Shown here in pieces: positions 1 to 7,327 of a stretch of DNA of 15,952 bases. The position numbers and the translations under genes are program-made. The DNA is from CAYRVF01 sp964427535 (lineage in GTDB: Bacteria > Chloroflexota > Ktedonobacteria > Ktedonobacterales > JADMIN01): contig CAYRVF010000117.1 in the NCBI GenBank assembly GCA_964427535.1, forward strand, positions 1 through 15,952, given 5' to 3'. The notes under the pieces were generated by a model that had not been told where the DNA came from, did not search any database, and worked only from the letters and a program-made list of their open reading frames with translations. Position 1 is the stretch's first letter; every line of letters starts with the position of its first letter.

Positions 1-1
1 C

Positions 2-1087
2 GTCGTCGGCTATATCGGCGGCTTCACGGCGATCTTCGCGGCGACCATCGCGCTTGTGCAGAACGACATCAAGGGTGTGCTGGCGTACTCGACCATCAGC
101 CAGCTCGGCTATATGTTCGTCGGCCTCTCGGTGGCCGAGACGAACGCGCTGGGCATCAACCACCTCTTCACACACGCCTTCTTCAAAGCGCTGCTCTTCC
201 TGGGCTCGGGCAGCGTCATTCACGCCATCGTCAACCAGGACATCCGCAAGATGGGCGGGCTGGCGAAGTTTATGCCGATTACGGCGCTGACCTTCCTCAT
301 CGCCACACTCTCAATCTCGGGCGTCCCGCCGTTCTCAGGCTTCTGGAGTAAGGACCCGATCATCGGGGCAGCCTTCGAGCGCGGGAACTACATCATGTAT
401 GGCATGGTGCTCATCACCGCGTTCCTGACCGCGTTCTACATGTTCCGCCTGTATTTCATGACCTTCGGCGGCAAGGGCGGCCGGTTCGCGGGCTTCTGGG
501 GGGACGAGCGGCAATATCGCGGCGAGTCACATCCGCACGAGTCGCCGTGGAACATGACATTCCCGCTGATCGTGCTGGCGGCCGTCACCATCGGCATCGG
601 CATCGACGGCTTCTTCGGCTACAACGCGAACTTCGCCAAGTTCCTCAACGGCGGCGTGCCGGTGACGTACACGGTCGCCCCCTCGCTCGACCAACTGACG
701 GGCATCGGCATCGGGCTCTCGATTGTCGGCGTGCTGACGGCGTGGTCGGTCTACGGCCTCGGAGTCATCCCAGCCAATGTGCTGATACGCAATCCGGTTG
801 GCGCCTTCGCCTACCGCGTCCTGGCGCACAGGTATTACATCGATGAGCTCTACGGCCTGATCATCAAATACATCGTGCTCGGGCTGGCGAACTTCTTCGC
901 CCTCTTCGATCGCGTCGTCATCGACGGCATCGTCAACGGCCTCGCGCGCCTGGTGCGCGATGTCGGCGACGCGTCGCGACGGTCGGAGTCGGGGCTGTTG
1001 CAGAACTACGGCGCGGTCCTCTTCGGCGGCGTGCTGGTGATTCTGATCGTCATCCTGGTGGCGTCCAACGGCGCCATCAGTCACTAA
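2..1087 (+). CDS. nuoL: NADH-quinone oxidoreductase subunit L (NuoL), 5'-truncated by window edge
   Basis: This is the largest antiporter-like subunit of the complex I membrane arm. It helps couple NADH:quinone electron transfer to proton pumping across the cytoplasmic membrane. The frame is open from base 2, so 361 residues are visible, roughly the C-terminal 55-60 percent of a usual NuoL of about 620-650 residues. Visible signatures are the HAFFKALLFL helix with its conserved channel lysine (visible residue 62), the GVPPFSGFWSKD motif near residue 110, and several hydrophobic helices. The C-terminal part, with RYYIDELYG and a final hydrophobic helix, fits the long lateral helix and anchor that set NuoL apart from NuoM and NuoN. 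The TAA stop is followed 21 bases later by nuoM, so the two genes are in one operon. The family call is very secure; the true start lies outside the window. Confidence 0.96.
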   Translation, partial: VVGYIGGFTAIFAATIALVQNDIKGVLAYSTISQLGYMFVGLSVAETNALGINHLFTHAFFKALLFLGSGSVIHAIVNQDIRKMGGLAKFMPITALTFLIATLSISGVPPFSGFWSKDPIIGAAFERGNYIMYGMVLITAFLTAFYMFRLYFMTFGGKGGRFAGFWGDERQYRGESHPHESPWNMTFPLIVLAAVTIGIGIDGFFGYNANFAKFLNGGVPVTYTVAPSLDQLTGIGIGLSIVGVLTAWSVYGLGVIPANVLIRNPVGAFAYRVLAHRYYIDELYGLIIKYIVLGLANFFALFDRVVIDGIVNGLARLVRDVGDASRRSESGLLQNYGAVLFGGVLVILIVILVASNGAISH

Positions 1088-1108
1088 AACAAGGGGAAGG
1101 AAAAGGCC

Positions 1109-2677
1109 ATGCTGACAGCGGTTGTCTTCCTGCCCCTGCTTGGGGGCATCGTGGCGATGCTCGCGCCCCAACGGTTCGCGCGCTGGATCGCCGCCGGATT
1201 CACCCTGGTCGTCTTTTTGCTCAGCCTGTGGCTGTACTTCGGGCTGCTCAAGGGCAGCGCCACCACGTTCGGCGATGCGCTGCATCCCGTCTGGTATGAG
1301 AATTATCCGTGGATCGACCTGAACATCGGGACGATTCGCTTCAACGTCCATTACGCGCTCGGCACGGATGGTCTCGGCCTGCCGATGATCATTCTGAACG
1401 CGCTGCTCTCGTTCCTGGCCGTCGTCGGCTCGTGGAACACGACGAAGCGGCCGAAGCTCTACTTCGTGCTGCTGCTCATCCTGGAGACCGGCGTCGCGGG
1501 CGTCTTCGCCTCGTTCGACCTGATTCTGTTCTTCCTCTTCTGGGAGATCGAGCTCATCCCGATGTTCCTGCTCATCGGCATCTGGGGCGGCGCACGGCGT
1601 GAGTACGCGGCATGGAAGTTCCTGCTGTACACGCTGATCGGCTCGACGCTGACGCTGGCGGGCATCTTCTTCCTCTACTTCGAGACCGGCGGCCAGAGTG
1701 CGCTCTACACGCACTTCGCGCAGGTCGGCCCGTCAATCACTGGCACGCTGCCGTTCTTCGGTGGCACCATCTCGATCGCGCTCGTGCTCTTCCTGCTGCT
1801 CTTCTCGGCCTTCGCCGTCAAGATTCCGGTGTGGCCGGTACACACCTGGCTGCCGGACGCCCACACCGAGGCGCCCACGGCGGTCTCGGTGCTGCTGGCC
1901 GGTGTGCTGCTGAAGATGGGCGCCTACGGCCTGATTCGCATCTGCCTGGGCTTCGTGCCGGGAGGCGCGACACTCTTCGCACCGGCGCTCGCCGTCTTCG
2001 CGGCGATCAACGTGCTGTGGGGCGCGGGCGCCTCGATGGTGCAGAGCGACATGAAGAAGATGATCGCGTACTCCAGTGTGAGCCACATGGGGTACGTGCT
2101 TCTCGGTGTCGCGGGCGCGGCGGCAGCGGTCGGCGGCGTCAACGTGGCATTCCGGCAGGCGGCGCTCACTGGCGCGGCGCTGCAGATGTTCACGCACGGC
2201 ACCATCACGGGCATGCTCTTCTTCTGTGTGGGTGTGCTCTACGACCGGGCACACACACGCGAGATCGACATCTTCGGTGGTATCGCCCAGCGGATGCCAA
2301 TGCTCACGTTCCTCTTCAGCGTCGCGTGTATGGCGTCGCTCGGCCTACCTGCGCTCTCGGGCTTCGTCTCAGAATATCTGGTCTTCACCGGCACATTCCG
2401 ACTGCTCCCTGGGCCGACCATCGCGGCGGCCTTCGGCATAGTGCTGACGGCGGGCTACCTGCTCTGGATGCTCCGGCGGGCGTTCTTCGGGCCACTCAAC
2501 AAGAAGTGGTCGTTCCTCACGGATGCCACGCCGCGCGAGATCTTCACGCTGGTCTCGCTGGCGCTCGTCATCCTGTTCGTCGGCATCTACCCGGAGCCGT
2601 TTGTCACCCTGCTCTCGCCCAGCCTGACGCAGGTGCTTCACGGCGTGCAGACGGTCGTAACAGCGGCGGCGCACTAG
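1109..2677 (+). CDS. nuoM: NADH-quinone oxidoreductase subunit M (NuoM)
   Basis: This is the second antiporter-like proton-translocating subunit of complex I, an integral membrane protein of 522 residues (normal for the family). The expected functional residues are present: Glu146 in FWEIELIPMF, Lys238 in FAVKIPVWPVHTWLPDAHTEAPT, and Lys269 in LLKMGAYGL. The last two follow the classic NuoM signature around the discontinuous helix. Many hydrophobic helices span the whole length. The ATG is preceded by a purine-rich stretch (GGAAGG at 1095-1100, 8 bases upstream), which supports this start. It sits between nuoL (21-base gap) and nuoN (22-base gap), the standard L-M-N order at the end of nuo operons. 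Multisubunit Na+/H+ antiporter (Mrp) proteins are related, but the neighbours and length make complex I the clear assignment. Confidence 0.97.
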   Translation: MLTAVVFLPLLGGIVAMLAPQRFARWIAAGFTLVVFLLSLWLYFGLLKGSATTFGDALHPVWYENYPWIDLNIGTIRFNVHYALGTDGLGLPMIILNALLSFLAVVGSWNTTKRPKLYFVLLLILETGVAGVFASFDLILFFLFWEIELIPMFLLIGIWGGARREYAAWKFLLYTLIGSTLTLAGIFFLYFETGGQSALYTHFAQVGPSITGTLPFFGGTISIALVLFLLLFSAFAVKIPVWPVHTWLPDAHTEAPTAVSVLLAGVLLKMGAYGLIRICLGFVPGGATLFAPALAVFAAINVLWGAGASMVQSDMKKMIAYSSVSHMGYVLLGVAGAAAAVGGVNVAFRQAALTGAALQMFTHGTITGMLFFCVGVLYDRAHTREIDIFGGIAQRMPMLTFLFSVACMASLGLPALSGFVSEYLVFTGTFRLLPGPTIAAAFGIVLTAGYLLWMLRRAFFGPLNKKWSFLTDATPREIFTLVSLALVILFVGIYPEPFVTLLSPSLTQVLHGVQTVVTAAAH

Positions 2678-2699
2678 CGGGAAGAGGCAGGACAGATTC

Positions 2700-4196
2700 A
2701 TGAACTCGACAATCAACGCAACACAAATCTGGATGGTCTCGCCTCAGCTCAGCGTGCTGCTGCTCAGCTTCGTCGTGCTCGGGCTAGACCTGATTACCCG
2801 CAACAAGCGGCTGGTCTGGCTAGTCGCATTCGTCGGGCTGGTCGTGCCGCTGTTCTTCACGATGTCGCTGGCGTTCAACTGGTTCGGACCGCATCCCACC
2901 CGCGCATTCTTCGGCACGCTGGTGGTCGACTCGTACGCGATCTTCTTCCAGTTGCTGTTCCTGATCATCGGCTTCGCGGTGCTGCTCGTCTCGTATCGCT
3001 ACGTCGAGCAGTATCTACGCGCGACGCCGGGCGAGTATTACGCCATCATCCTGATGTCGCTCGCCGGCATGATGTTCATGGGCAGCACAGGCGAACTCAT
3101 CTCCGTCTACATCTCGCTGGAATTGACGAGTATTCCGCTCTACATCCTGGCGGGCCTCTCGCGCACAGACGCACGCTCCTCTGAGGCGGCGCTGAAGTAC
3201 GTGCTGTTGGGGGCGATGTCGTCGGCGATTCTGCTCTACGGCATGGCGCTGCTCTACGGCGCGACGGGCACGACGGACCTCACCGAGATCGCCGCCGCGA
3301 CGCACCGAGCGCTCTCCAGCGGCAACTATCTGCTGCTCGCGGCGGACGTCTTCATCTTCGCAGGCTTCGGCTTCAAGATTTCCGCCGTGCCGTTCCACAT
3401 GTGGGCGCCGGATATCTATGAGGGCTCGCCGACGCCCTCGACGCTGTTCTTTTCGGTCGGCTCGAAGGCGGCGGGCTTCGCGGCGCTGCTGCGGGTCTTC
3501 GTCTTCGGCGGCCAGGTCGCGACGAACAGCATCTATCTGTGGGTGATGGTGGCGATTGTCGCGGCGCTCACGATGACACTCGGCAACGTCGCGGCGATTC
3601 TGCAGAACAACATCAAGCGCATGATGGCCTACAGCAGCATCGCCCAGGCGGGCTACCTGCTCGTCGCGCTGGCCTCGCTCATCATCCACAACACGCCCGC
3701 TGGGAACAGCGCGATGCTCGCCTACCTCTTCGTCTACGTCGTGACCAACATCGGCGCCTTCACGGGGGTTATCGCCCTGGCGGACGCGACAGGCAAAGAG
3801 AACATCCGCGACTTCGACGGCATGGGACGTCGCAGCCCGTGGATCGCGTTCGGCATGGGGTTGTGTCTGCTGGCGCTGGCAGGCATTCCGCCGATGGCCG
3901 GCTTCATCGCCAAATTCTATATCTTCTTCACGGCGTGGGGTCAGGGTTCGGGCATGACCTTCCTGGTCGTGCTCGGGCTGATCAACAGCGCCGTCTCCAT
4001 CGTGTACTACGCCAACATCGTCTGGCGCATGTACGCGGTCGAGCCAGAGAAGAAGGAGCGGCTGCGCGTGCCGCGTGCGGTGCAGCTGACGATGGCGGGG
4101 TCGGTCGCGGGCGTGATCGTGCTGACGATCATCTTCGGCCCGCTGATCAACCAGATCGGCATCGGCGCCCAGAGCCTTTTCTCGCTCGCGCGCTAA
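2700..4196 (+). CDS. nuoN: NADH-quinone oxidoreductase subunit N (NuoN)
   Basis: This is the third antiporter-like subunit of complex I, 498 residues and highly hydrophobic. Conserved charged residues sit where the family needs them: Glu141 in YISLELTSIPLYILAG, Lys226 in GFGFKISAVPFHMWAPDIYEG, and Lys256 in VGSKAAGF. The PFHMWAPDxYEGSPTP stretch is diagnostic of NuoN rather than NuoM. The ATG follows an AGGCAGGAC purine stretch at 2686-2694, a reasonable ribosome binding site. This is the last gene of the operon: the stop at 4194-4196 is followed nine bases later by a large perfect hairpin, and the next gene on this strand is unrelated. Nothing looks broken or transferred; composition matches nuoL and nuoM. 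Confidence 0.97.
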   Translation: MNSTINATQIWMVSPQLSVLLLSFVVLGLDLITRNKRLVWLVAFVGLVVPLFFTMSLAFNWFGPHPTRAFFGTLVVDSYAIFFQLLFLIIGFAVLLVSYRYVEQYLRATPGEYYAIILMSLAGMMFMGSTGELISVYISLELTSIPLYILAGLSRTDARSSEAALKYVLLGAMSSAILLYGMALLYGATGTTDLTEIAAATHRALSSGNYLLLAADVFIFAGFGFKISAVPFHMWAPDIYEGSPTPSTLFFSVGSKAAGFAALLRVFVFGGQVATNSIYLWVMVAIVAALTMTLGNVAAILQNNIKRMMAYSSIAQAGYLLVALASLIIHNTPAGNSAMLAYLFVYVVTNIGAFTGVIALADATGKENIRDFDGMGRRSPWIAFGMGLCLLALAGIPPMAGFIAKFYIFFTAWGQGSGMTFLVVLGLINSAVSIVYYANIVWRMYAVEPEKKERLRVPRAVQLTMAGSVAGVIVLTIIFGPLINQIGIGAQSLFSLAR

Positions 4197-4205
4197 CGAG
4201 CTGGA

Positions 4206-4263
4206 CCTTCACACGAACAGAGCCGGGGCACCATCGCGTACCCCGGCTCTGTTCGTGTGAAGG
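4206..4263 (+). terminator. Perfect 23-bp inverted repeat closing the nuo operon
   Basis: The left arm 4206-4228 is the exact reverse complement of the right arm 4241-4263, with a 12-base loop between them. It begins nine bases after the nuoN stop codon. Position suggests transcription termination or 3' end protection of the nuo transcript. No T-run follows on either strand, so it is not a textbook rho-independent terminator; the terminator role is inferred. Confidence 0.7.
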
Positions 4264-4280
4264 CAGACCTCTCCCCCTAC

Positions 4281-4303
4281 CCCCTCCCCTCTAAGGGGAG
4301 GGG
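4281..4303 (+). repeat. Dispersed palindromic repeat, type I, copy A
   Basis: There are 10-bp perfect arms (CCCCTCCCCT at 4281-4290 and its complement at 4294-4303) around a 3-base loop. The palindrome is preceded by a CT-rich stretch with CCCCCTACC. It is followed by GGCCGCACATCAAGGGG, a tail that resembles the one after copy B. It belongs to the family found also near 7118, 7211, 7282, 10853, 13601 and 13729. Confidence 0.75.
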
Positions 4304-4358
4304 CCGCACATCAAGGGGTGCGTCGAGTGGCCTACGTTTCAACGCAGCCGTGTTGTAG

Positions 4359-4378
4359 GGGCGAGGCATGCCTCGCCC
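4359..4378 (+). repeat. Dispersed palindromic repeat, type II, copy 1
   Basis: This is a perfect 20-bp palindrome centred on GGCATGCC with outer GGGCGA/TCGCCC, preceded by TGTAGG. It lies 76 bases (centre to centre) after type I copy A. The pair is further enclosed on the right by an inverted 10-mer: TCAAGGGGTG at 4311-4320 and its complement at 4386-4395. A near-identical copy lies at 10778-10797 and a partial one near 13659. Confidence 0.75.
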
Positions 4379-4500
4379 GCCCGTCCACCCCTTGAGGAAT
4401 TGATTCCGACCCGCTTGCGCCAAGGGGCTATCGCTGCCCACAATGGAAGCCGTATGGCGGCGGTGAGCCCTACCTGGAGCGCTCCGCGTCCCTGAGCCTT

Positions 4501-5652
4501 ATGAAAGATGCAGGCACGAAGACGATGTCGTCCGCGGTGCAGCGAGTTGAGGTACTGATCATCGGGGGCGGCGTGGTCGGCAGCTCGATCGCCTATTCTG
4601 TCGCGCGGCAGGGGCGCAGCGTGCTCGTGGTGGAGCGCGCGGGAGTCGCCGCCGAGCCAGCGGCATCGTGGGCCAGCGCTGGCGGCATCCGGCTCTGGGA
4701 GCAGGACCCGCCGGAAGTAGCCCTTTCCCATGCGGCCCTCGCGCGCTGGCCCTCCCTCGCTGAGGAGCTGGATGCCGATCTCGGGTACCGCCAGGGAGGG
4801 CATCTGCTGGTAGCGGAGAACGATGCCGAGGCGTCGCGGCTCCAGACGCTCGCGCGGGACCAGCGCGGCCGAGGATTCGCGGATGTGCGCTATGTCAATC
4901 GCGAAGAAGCCCTGCGCCTCGTGCCCGGCCTGGGGGAGCAGGTCACCGCTGGCATCTTCAGCCCGAGGTCCGGCCAGGCCGATCCGCGGCTCACCACGCG
5001 CGCTTTCGCCGACGCTGCGAGGCGGCACGGCGCCGTCTACTGGACCGGCACCGGCTGTCTCGCCCTGCGACAGGTAGGCGACCGCGTTATCGGGGCGCAG
5101 ACGGCGCGGGGCGTGGTGGAAGCGGAGCAGGTCGTGCTGGCGGCGGGCGCGTGGAGTGGGCAGTTGGCAGCCTCTATTGGGCTGCGGTTGCCGCTGCGAG
5201 TACAGGTGTTGCAAGCGCTGACCACTACACCCGCCAGACCGGGAGCCTTCCAGCCGGTAGTGAGCGCCGCCGGTCGAGCACTCTCCATCAAGCAGCGCGA
5301 TGACGGCGCGTTTGTGCTGGGTGGTGGCTGGCTGGGCGATCTGGCTCCGGGCGGCCAGTCCTATACGCTGCGGGAAGACAGTGTGCGGGGGAACTGGGAG
5401 ACGGCTTGCGAAGTATATCCTCCGATACGGGCGCTTCGGCGTGCCGGTGCCTGGGGCGGCATACAAGCCTCTACGCCGGACGATCTCCCCTACATTGGCA
5501 GCGTGCCGGGACTGGACGGGCTGACGCTTGCGGTCGGCTCATGGTACGGCTTCGCGCTGTCTCCGGCAATCGGGGACGCGGTTGCCGACCACCTTGCGGG
5601 GCGTCAGACGCCTGAACTGGAGCAGCTGAGCCCCGACCGCATCGACAGATAG
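4501..5652 (+). CDS. FAD-dependent oxidoreductase, DAO (D-amino acid/glycine/sarcosine oxidase-like) family
   Basis: This is a predicted flavoenzyme of the DAO superfamily, whose members oxidise the C-N bond of amino acids or secondary amines. The substrate cannot be read from the sequence. The N-terminal Rossmann motif LIIGGGVVGSS (residues 19-29) binds the FAD dinucleotide. VLVVER (41-46) supplies the acidic residue at the end of strand 2, and SWASAGGIR (56-64) is the usual following loop. The C-terminal PYIGSVPGLDGL and VGSWYGFALSPAIG segment (about 328-360) is the typical second FAD-contacting region. Length 383 is normal for glycine-oxidase or sarcosine-oxidase-beta-like proteins. No signal peptide is visible. 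The start is uncertain: neither the ATG at 4501 nor the one at 4525 has a convincing ribosome binding site. It stands alone, convergent with the HtrA gene, with no sarcosine oxidase alpha, thiamine or amino-acid gene nearby to narrow the role. Confidence 0.88.
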   Translation: MKDAGTKTMSSAVQRVEVLIIGGGVVGSSIAYSVARQGRSVLVVERAGVAAEPAASWASAGGIRLWEQDPPEVALSHAALARWPSLAEELDADLGYRQGGHLLVAENDAEASRLQTLARDQRGRGFADVRYVNREEALRLVPGLGEQVTAGIFSPRSGQADPRLTTRAFADAARRHGAVYWTGTGCLALRQVGDRVIGAQTARGVVEAEQVVLAAGAWSGQLAASIGLRLPLRVQVLQALTTTPARPGAFQPVVSAAGRALSIKQRDDGAFVLGGGWLGDLAPGGQSYTLREDSVRGNWETACEVYPPIRALRRAGAWGGIQASTPDDLPYIGSVPGLDGLTLAVGSWYGFALSPAIGDAVADHLAGRQTPELEQLSPDRIDR

Positions 5653-5656
5653 AATC

Positions 5657-5706
5657 CAGCCCAGGTCGCGGCGTTCCTGTCTGAGAGAACGACCACGCCT
5701 GGGCTG
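5657..5706. terminator. Possible bidirectional terminator between convergent genes
   Basis: CAGCCCAGG at 5657-5665 pairs perfectly with CCTGGGCTG at 5698-5706. A smaller 5-bp hairpin (CGTTC 5672-5676 with GAACG 5687-5691) lies inside the large loop. It sits in the 94-base gap between the stop of the FAD oxidoreductase and the stop of the HtrA gene, where a shared terminator is expected. There is no strong T-run, so the role is inferred from position. Confidence 0.5.
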
Positions 5707-5746
5707 ATGAAAACGGTTGACGAGAGGATGGACGTGCCCTGAAGCG

Positions 5747-6838
5747 CTACCGACGCACGGAGCCGCTCGCGACCTCCACGCGCACGTTCACCTGCAGTGT
5801 CTGCGCGCCGGATGGACCGCGACGCAGCAGATACGCCCTGACAACGGTCCCGCTGCTCAGCGGCTCGATGTAGGAGCGCAGCTCCTCGACGGTGTTGATC
5901 GCGCGGTCGTCCAGCCGGTAGATGCGGTCACCGGGCTGAATGCCCGCCGCCTCCGCGGGCGAGCCTGGCACGACCTGCAACACCTCGACGCTGCCCTCGC
6001 GGTCCATGCCGAGCGCGTGCCGCATGGCAGGCGGCAGCGGCGCGTTCTGACCCGCGACGCCGATGCGACCGCGGCGAATCTCGCCATCACGCATCAGGCG
6101 CGAGGCAATCTGGCTGACCGTCGCGATCGGAATCGCGAATGAGAGCCCCTGCGTCTGCTGCAGCATGGCGACGTTGATGCCGATGACCTGGCCGGCGGAG
6201 TTCACCAGCGGGCCGCCCGAGTTGCCAGGATTGATCGGCGCGTCGGTCTGAATGATGTCTTCGATGATGCGGCCACCGTAGCTCGGTAGCGTGCGGTGCA
6301 GCGCGCTGATGATGCCCGCCGTCACCGTGCTCTGGAGTCCCGCCGGGCTGCCAATGGCGACGACAAGCTGGCCGACACGCAGCTTGTGCGAGTCGCCCAG
6401 ACGCGCGGACGTCAGCGAGCGATTGGCCGGCGGCGAGACGCGCACAACCGCGACGTCGGTCTCGGTGTCGGCGCCGACGAGCTCACCTGGCAGGTCCTGC
6501 CCGTCGGCGAGGGTGACGGTGATGCGGCGTGCGCCATCGACGACGTGCGCGTTGGTGAGGATGTAGCCATCCGGCGCGAAGATCACGCCCGAACCAGCAC
6601 CCTCGGCCATACGCGGCGCCATGTTGCCATACCCGCGCCCGCCGATGGCCTTGACGACACCTATCTGCACAACTGCCGGAGCGACCCGCTCGACGACACG
6701 CATGATGGTCTTCGAATACGCATCGAGCGCCTCCAGCTCGGCGGCGTCAGTATCTCCATTGTAGTCAGAACTAATATTCTCAGCATTCGGAACGTGTTCG
6801 TCGTCGAATGCGCGCTCGCTCCAAATATAGTCGATCAT
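5747..6838 (-). CDS. HtrA/DegP-like serine protease with one PDZ domain
   Basis: This is a trypsin-fold (S1C) protease of the HtrA family, which degrades or refolds damaged proteins. The catalytic triad is complete. Numbered from the chosen start, it is His98 in TNAHVV, Asp128 in TDVAVV and Ser207 in GNSGGPL. One C-terminal PDZ domain follows (about 262-355, with GSPAEAAGIQPGDRI). The chosen start at 6838 has an excellent ribosome binding site, AGGAG at 6848-6852, nine bases upstream. An in-frame ATG at 6898 adds 20 residues but has no such site. From either start the N-terminus is polar and acidic, with no signal peptide or transmembrane helix, although most HtrA proteins are exported or membrane-anchored. 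Total length is 363 residues. Its leader carries a promoter-like pair and a palindrome touching the ribosome binding site. The protease call is firm; cellular location is open. Confidence 0.93.
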   Translation of the reverse strand: MIDYIWSERAFDDEHVPNAENISSDYNGDTDAAELEALDAYSKTIMRVVERVAPAVVQIGVVKAIGGRGYGNMAPRMAEGAGSGVIFAPDGYILTNAHVVDGARRITVTLADGQDLPGELVGADTETDVAVVRVSPPANRSLTSARLGDSHKLRVGQLVVAIGSPAGLQSTVTAGIISALHRTLPSYGGRIIEDIIQTDAPINPGNSGGPLVNSAGQVIGINVAMLQQTQGLSFAIPIATVSQIASRLMRDGEIRRGRIGVAGQNAPLPPAMRHALGMDREGSVEVLQVVPGSPAEAAGIQPGDRIYRLDDRAINTVEELRSYIEPLSSGTVVRAYLLRRGPSGAQTLQVNVRVEVASGSVRR

Positions 6839-6847
6839 GTGTATGTG

Positions 6848-6868
6848 CTCCTGGGAGCGCGCGCTCCC
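6848..6868 (-). promoter_or_regulatory. htrA ribosome binding site with abutting perfect palindrome
   Basis: Bases 6853-6868 form a perfect 16-bp palindrome (GGGAGCGC with GCGCTCCC). Read on the minus strand it ends directly against AGGAG (6852-6848), which stands nine bases before the ATG at 6838. The distal arm could alternatively pair with the ribosome binding site (GCTC with GAGC, loop of four), so two exclusive folds are possible. This supports the 6838 start. A regulatory role is inference. Confidence 0.5.
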
Positions 6869-6990
6869 GGCCATCCGGAGAGCCACAGAGGAAACCATCG
6901 CTCATTCCGCATCCCATATCATGCGGCCAGCTCCGGCGTGTCCTTCCGCCTGACGGAACCTGGCTGTATCCCTGGATGGCTCCATACTTA

Positions 6991-7018
6991 CTTATATGAA
7001 GTATTGAACGCATGTCCA
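6991..7018 (-). promoter_or_regulatory. Candidate sigma70-type promoter for the htrA gene
   Basis: On the minus strand, TGGACA (7018-7013) is followed by a 16-base spacer and TATAAG (6996-6991). These boxes match the consensus at five of six positions each. The region is unusually AT-rich for this window. Transcription would start near 6984, giving a leader of about 145 bases. A perfect TTGACA also occurs just upstream (7032-7027) but has no good -10 partner. Two small hairpins lie in the leader: 6907-6912 with 6921-6926, and 6944-6948 with 6954-6958. Confidence 0.55.
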
Positions 7019-7117
7019 AGGGGCGATGTCAAGATATATCGAAAGAGAACGCGCAGAGGGCGGCCGAGCGCAAGTCGGAAGCTCTCCCGCTACCCCGTCA
7101 GCACCTAACCTCCTACC

Positions 7118-7138
7118 CCCTTCCCTCGGAGGGAAGGG
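7118..7138 (+). repeat. Dispersed palindromic repeat, type I, copy B
   Basis: There are 9-bp perfect arms (CCCTTCCCT at 7118-7126 and its complement at 7130-7138) around a 3-base loop. The palindrome is preceded by CCTCCTACCC and followed by GTCGCTGCATGAAGGG. The leading and trailing parts resemble copy E on the other strand, so the conserved unit is longer than the palindrome itself. Confidence 0.75.
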
Positions 7139-7210
7139 TCGCTGCATGAAGGGTATTGGTAAGGGGCGATAGGAGTAATGAGACGATGAAGCAGGGGCCT
7201 CACCCCCGGC

Positions 7211-7234
7211 CCCCTCTCCCTGCAGGGAGAGGGG
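7211..7234 (+). repeat. Dispersed palindromic repeat, type I, copy C
   Basis: This is a perfect 24-bp palindrome without a spacer (CCCCTCTCCCTG and complement) centred on CTGCAG. It is preceded by CCTCACCCCCGGC. It is oriented opposite to copy D, 48 bases away. Confidence 0.75.
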
Positions 7235-7281
7235 AGGGCGCGTGGACGAACCCAGTTGCCCGTGAGGCTACGAACGCGACT

Positions 7282-7309
7282 CCCCCTTCCCCTTGCAAGG
7301 GGAAGGGGG
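7282..7309 (-). repeat. Dispersed palindromic repeat, type I, copy D; possible P450 terminator
   Basis: This is a perfect 28-bp palindrome (14-bp arms, CCCCCTTCCCCTTG and complement). On the minus strand it is preceded by CCTCATCCCCCCAGC, matching the lead-in of copy C, so C and D are inverted copies. It lies 18 bases past the P450 stop codon and may act as its terminator, though no T-run follows. Confidence 0.75.
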
Positions 7310-7327
7310 CTGGGGGGATGAGGCCCT

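Larger units (their letters stand above)
4197..4500. other. Intergenic spacer between nuoN and the FAD oxidoreductase
   Basis: The first half holds the 23-bp hairpin and two palindromic repeats. The second half (4396-4500) holds no gene I can support. A poor sigma70-like pair, TTGCGC at 4415-4420 and CACAAT at 4439-4444 with an 18-base spacer, is the best promoter candidate I see for the downstream gene. It is weak. Confidence 0.5.
6839..7327. other. Intergenic region between the P450 fusion and htrA
   Basis: This 489-base gap holds the htrA leader and promoter (up to about 7032) and a cluster of three type I palindromic repeats (copies B, C and D, 7111-7320). The stretch between copies B and C (7140-7198) has no recognisable content. 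I see no gene here that is supported by a ribosome binding site or by composition. Confidence 0.6.

Noticed and set aside
527..1714. Long open frame on the minus strand opposite nuoL and nuoM (395 codons)
   Set aside because: It is rich in Arg, Glu, Asp and Gln with no recognisable domain and lies wholly opposite secure genes. This is the usual shadow of GC-rich third positions.
4339..5466. Minus-strand open frame of 375 codons opposite the FAD oxidoreductase
   Set aside because: The sense strand carries a clear FAD-binding motif and family C-terminus; the antisense product has no domain and no ribosome binding site context.
6296..7108. Plus-strand open frame of 270 codons across the htrA start and leader
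   Set aside because: It is mostly antisense to the intact HtrA catalytic domain and has low-complexity Arg-rich composition in the rest.
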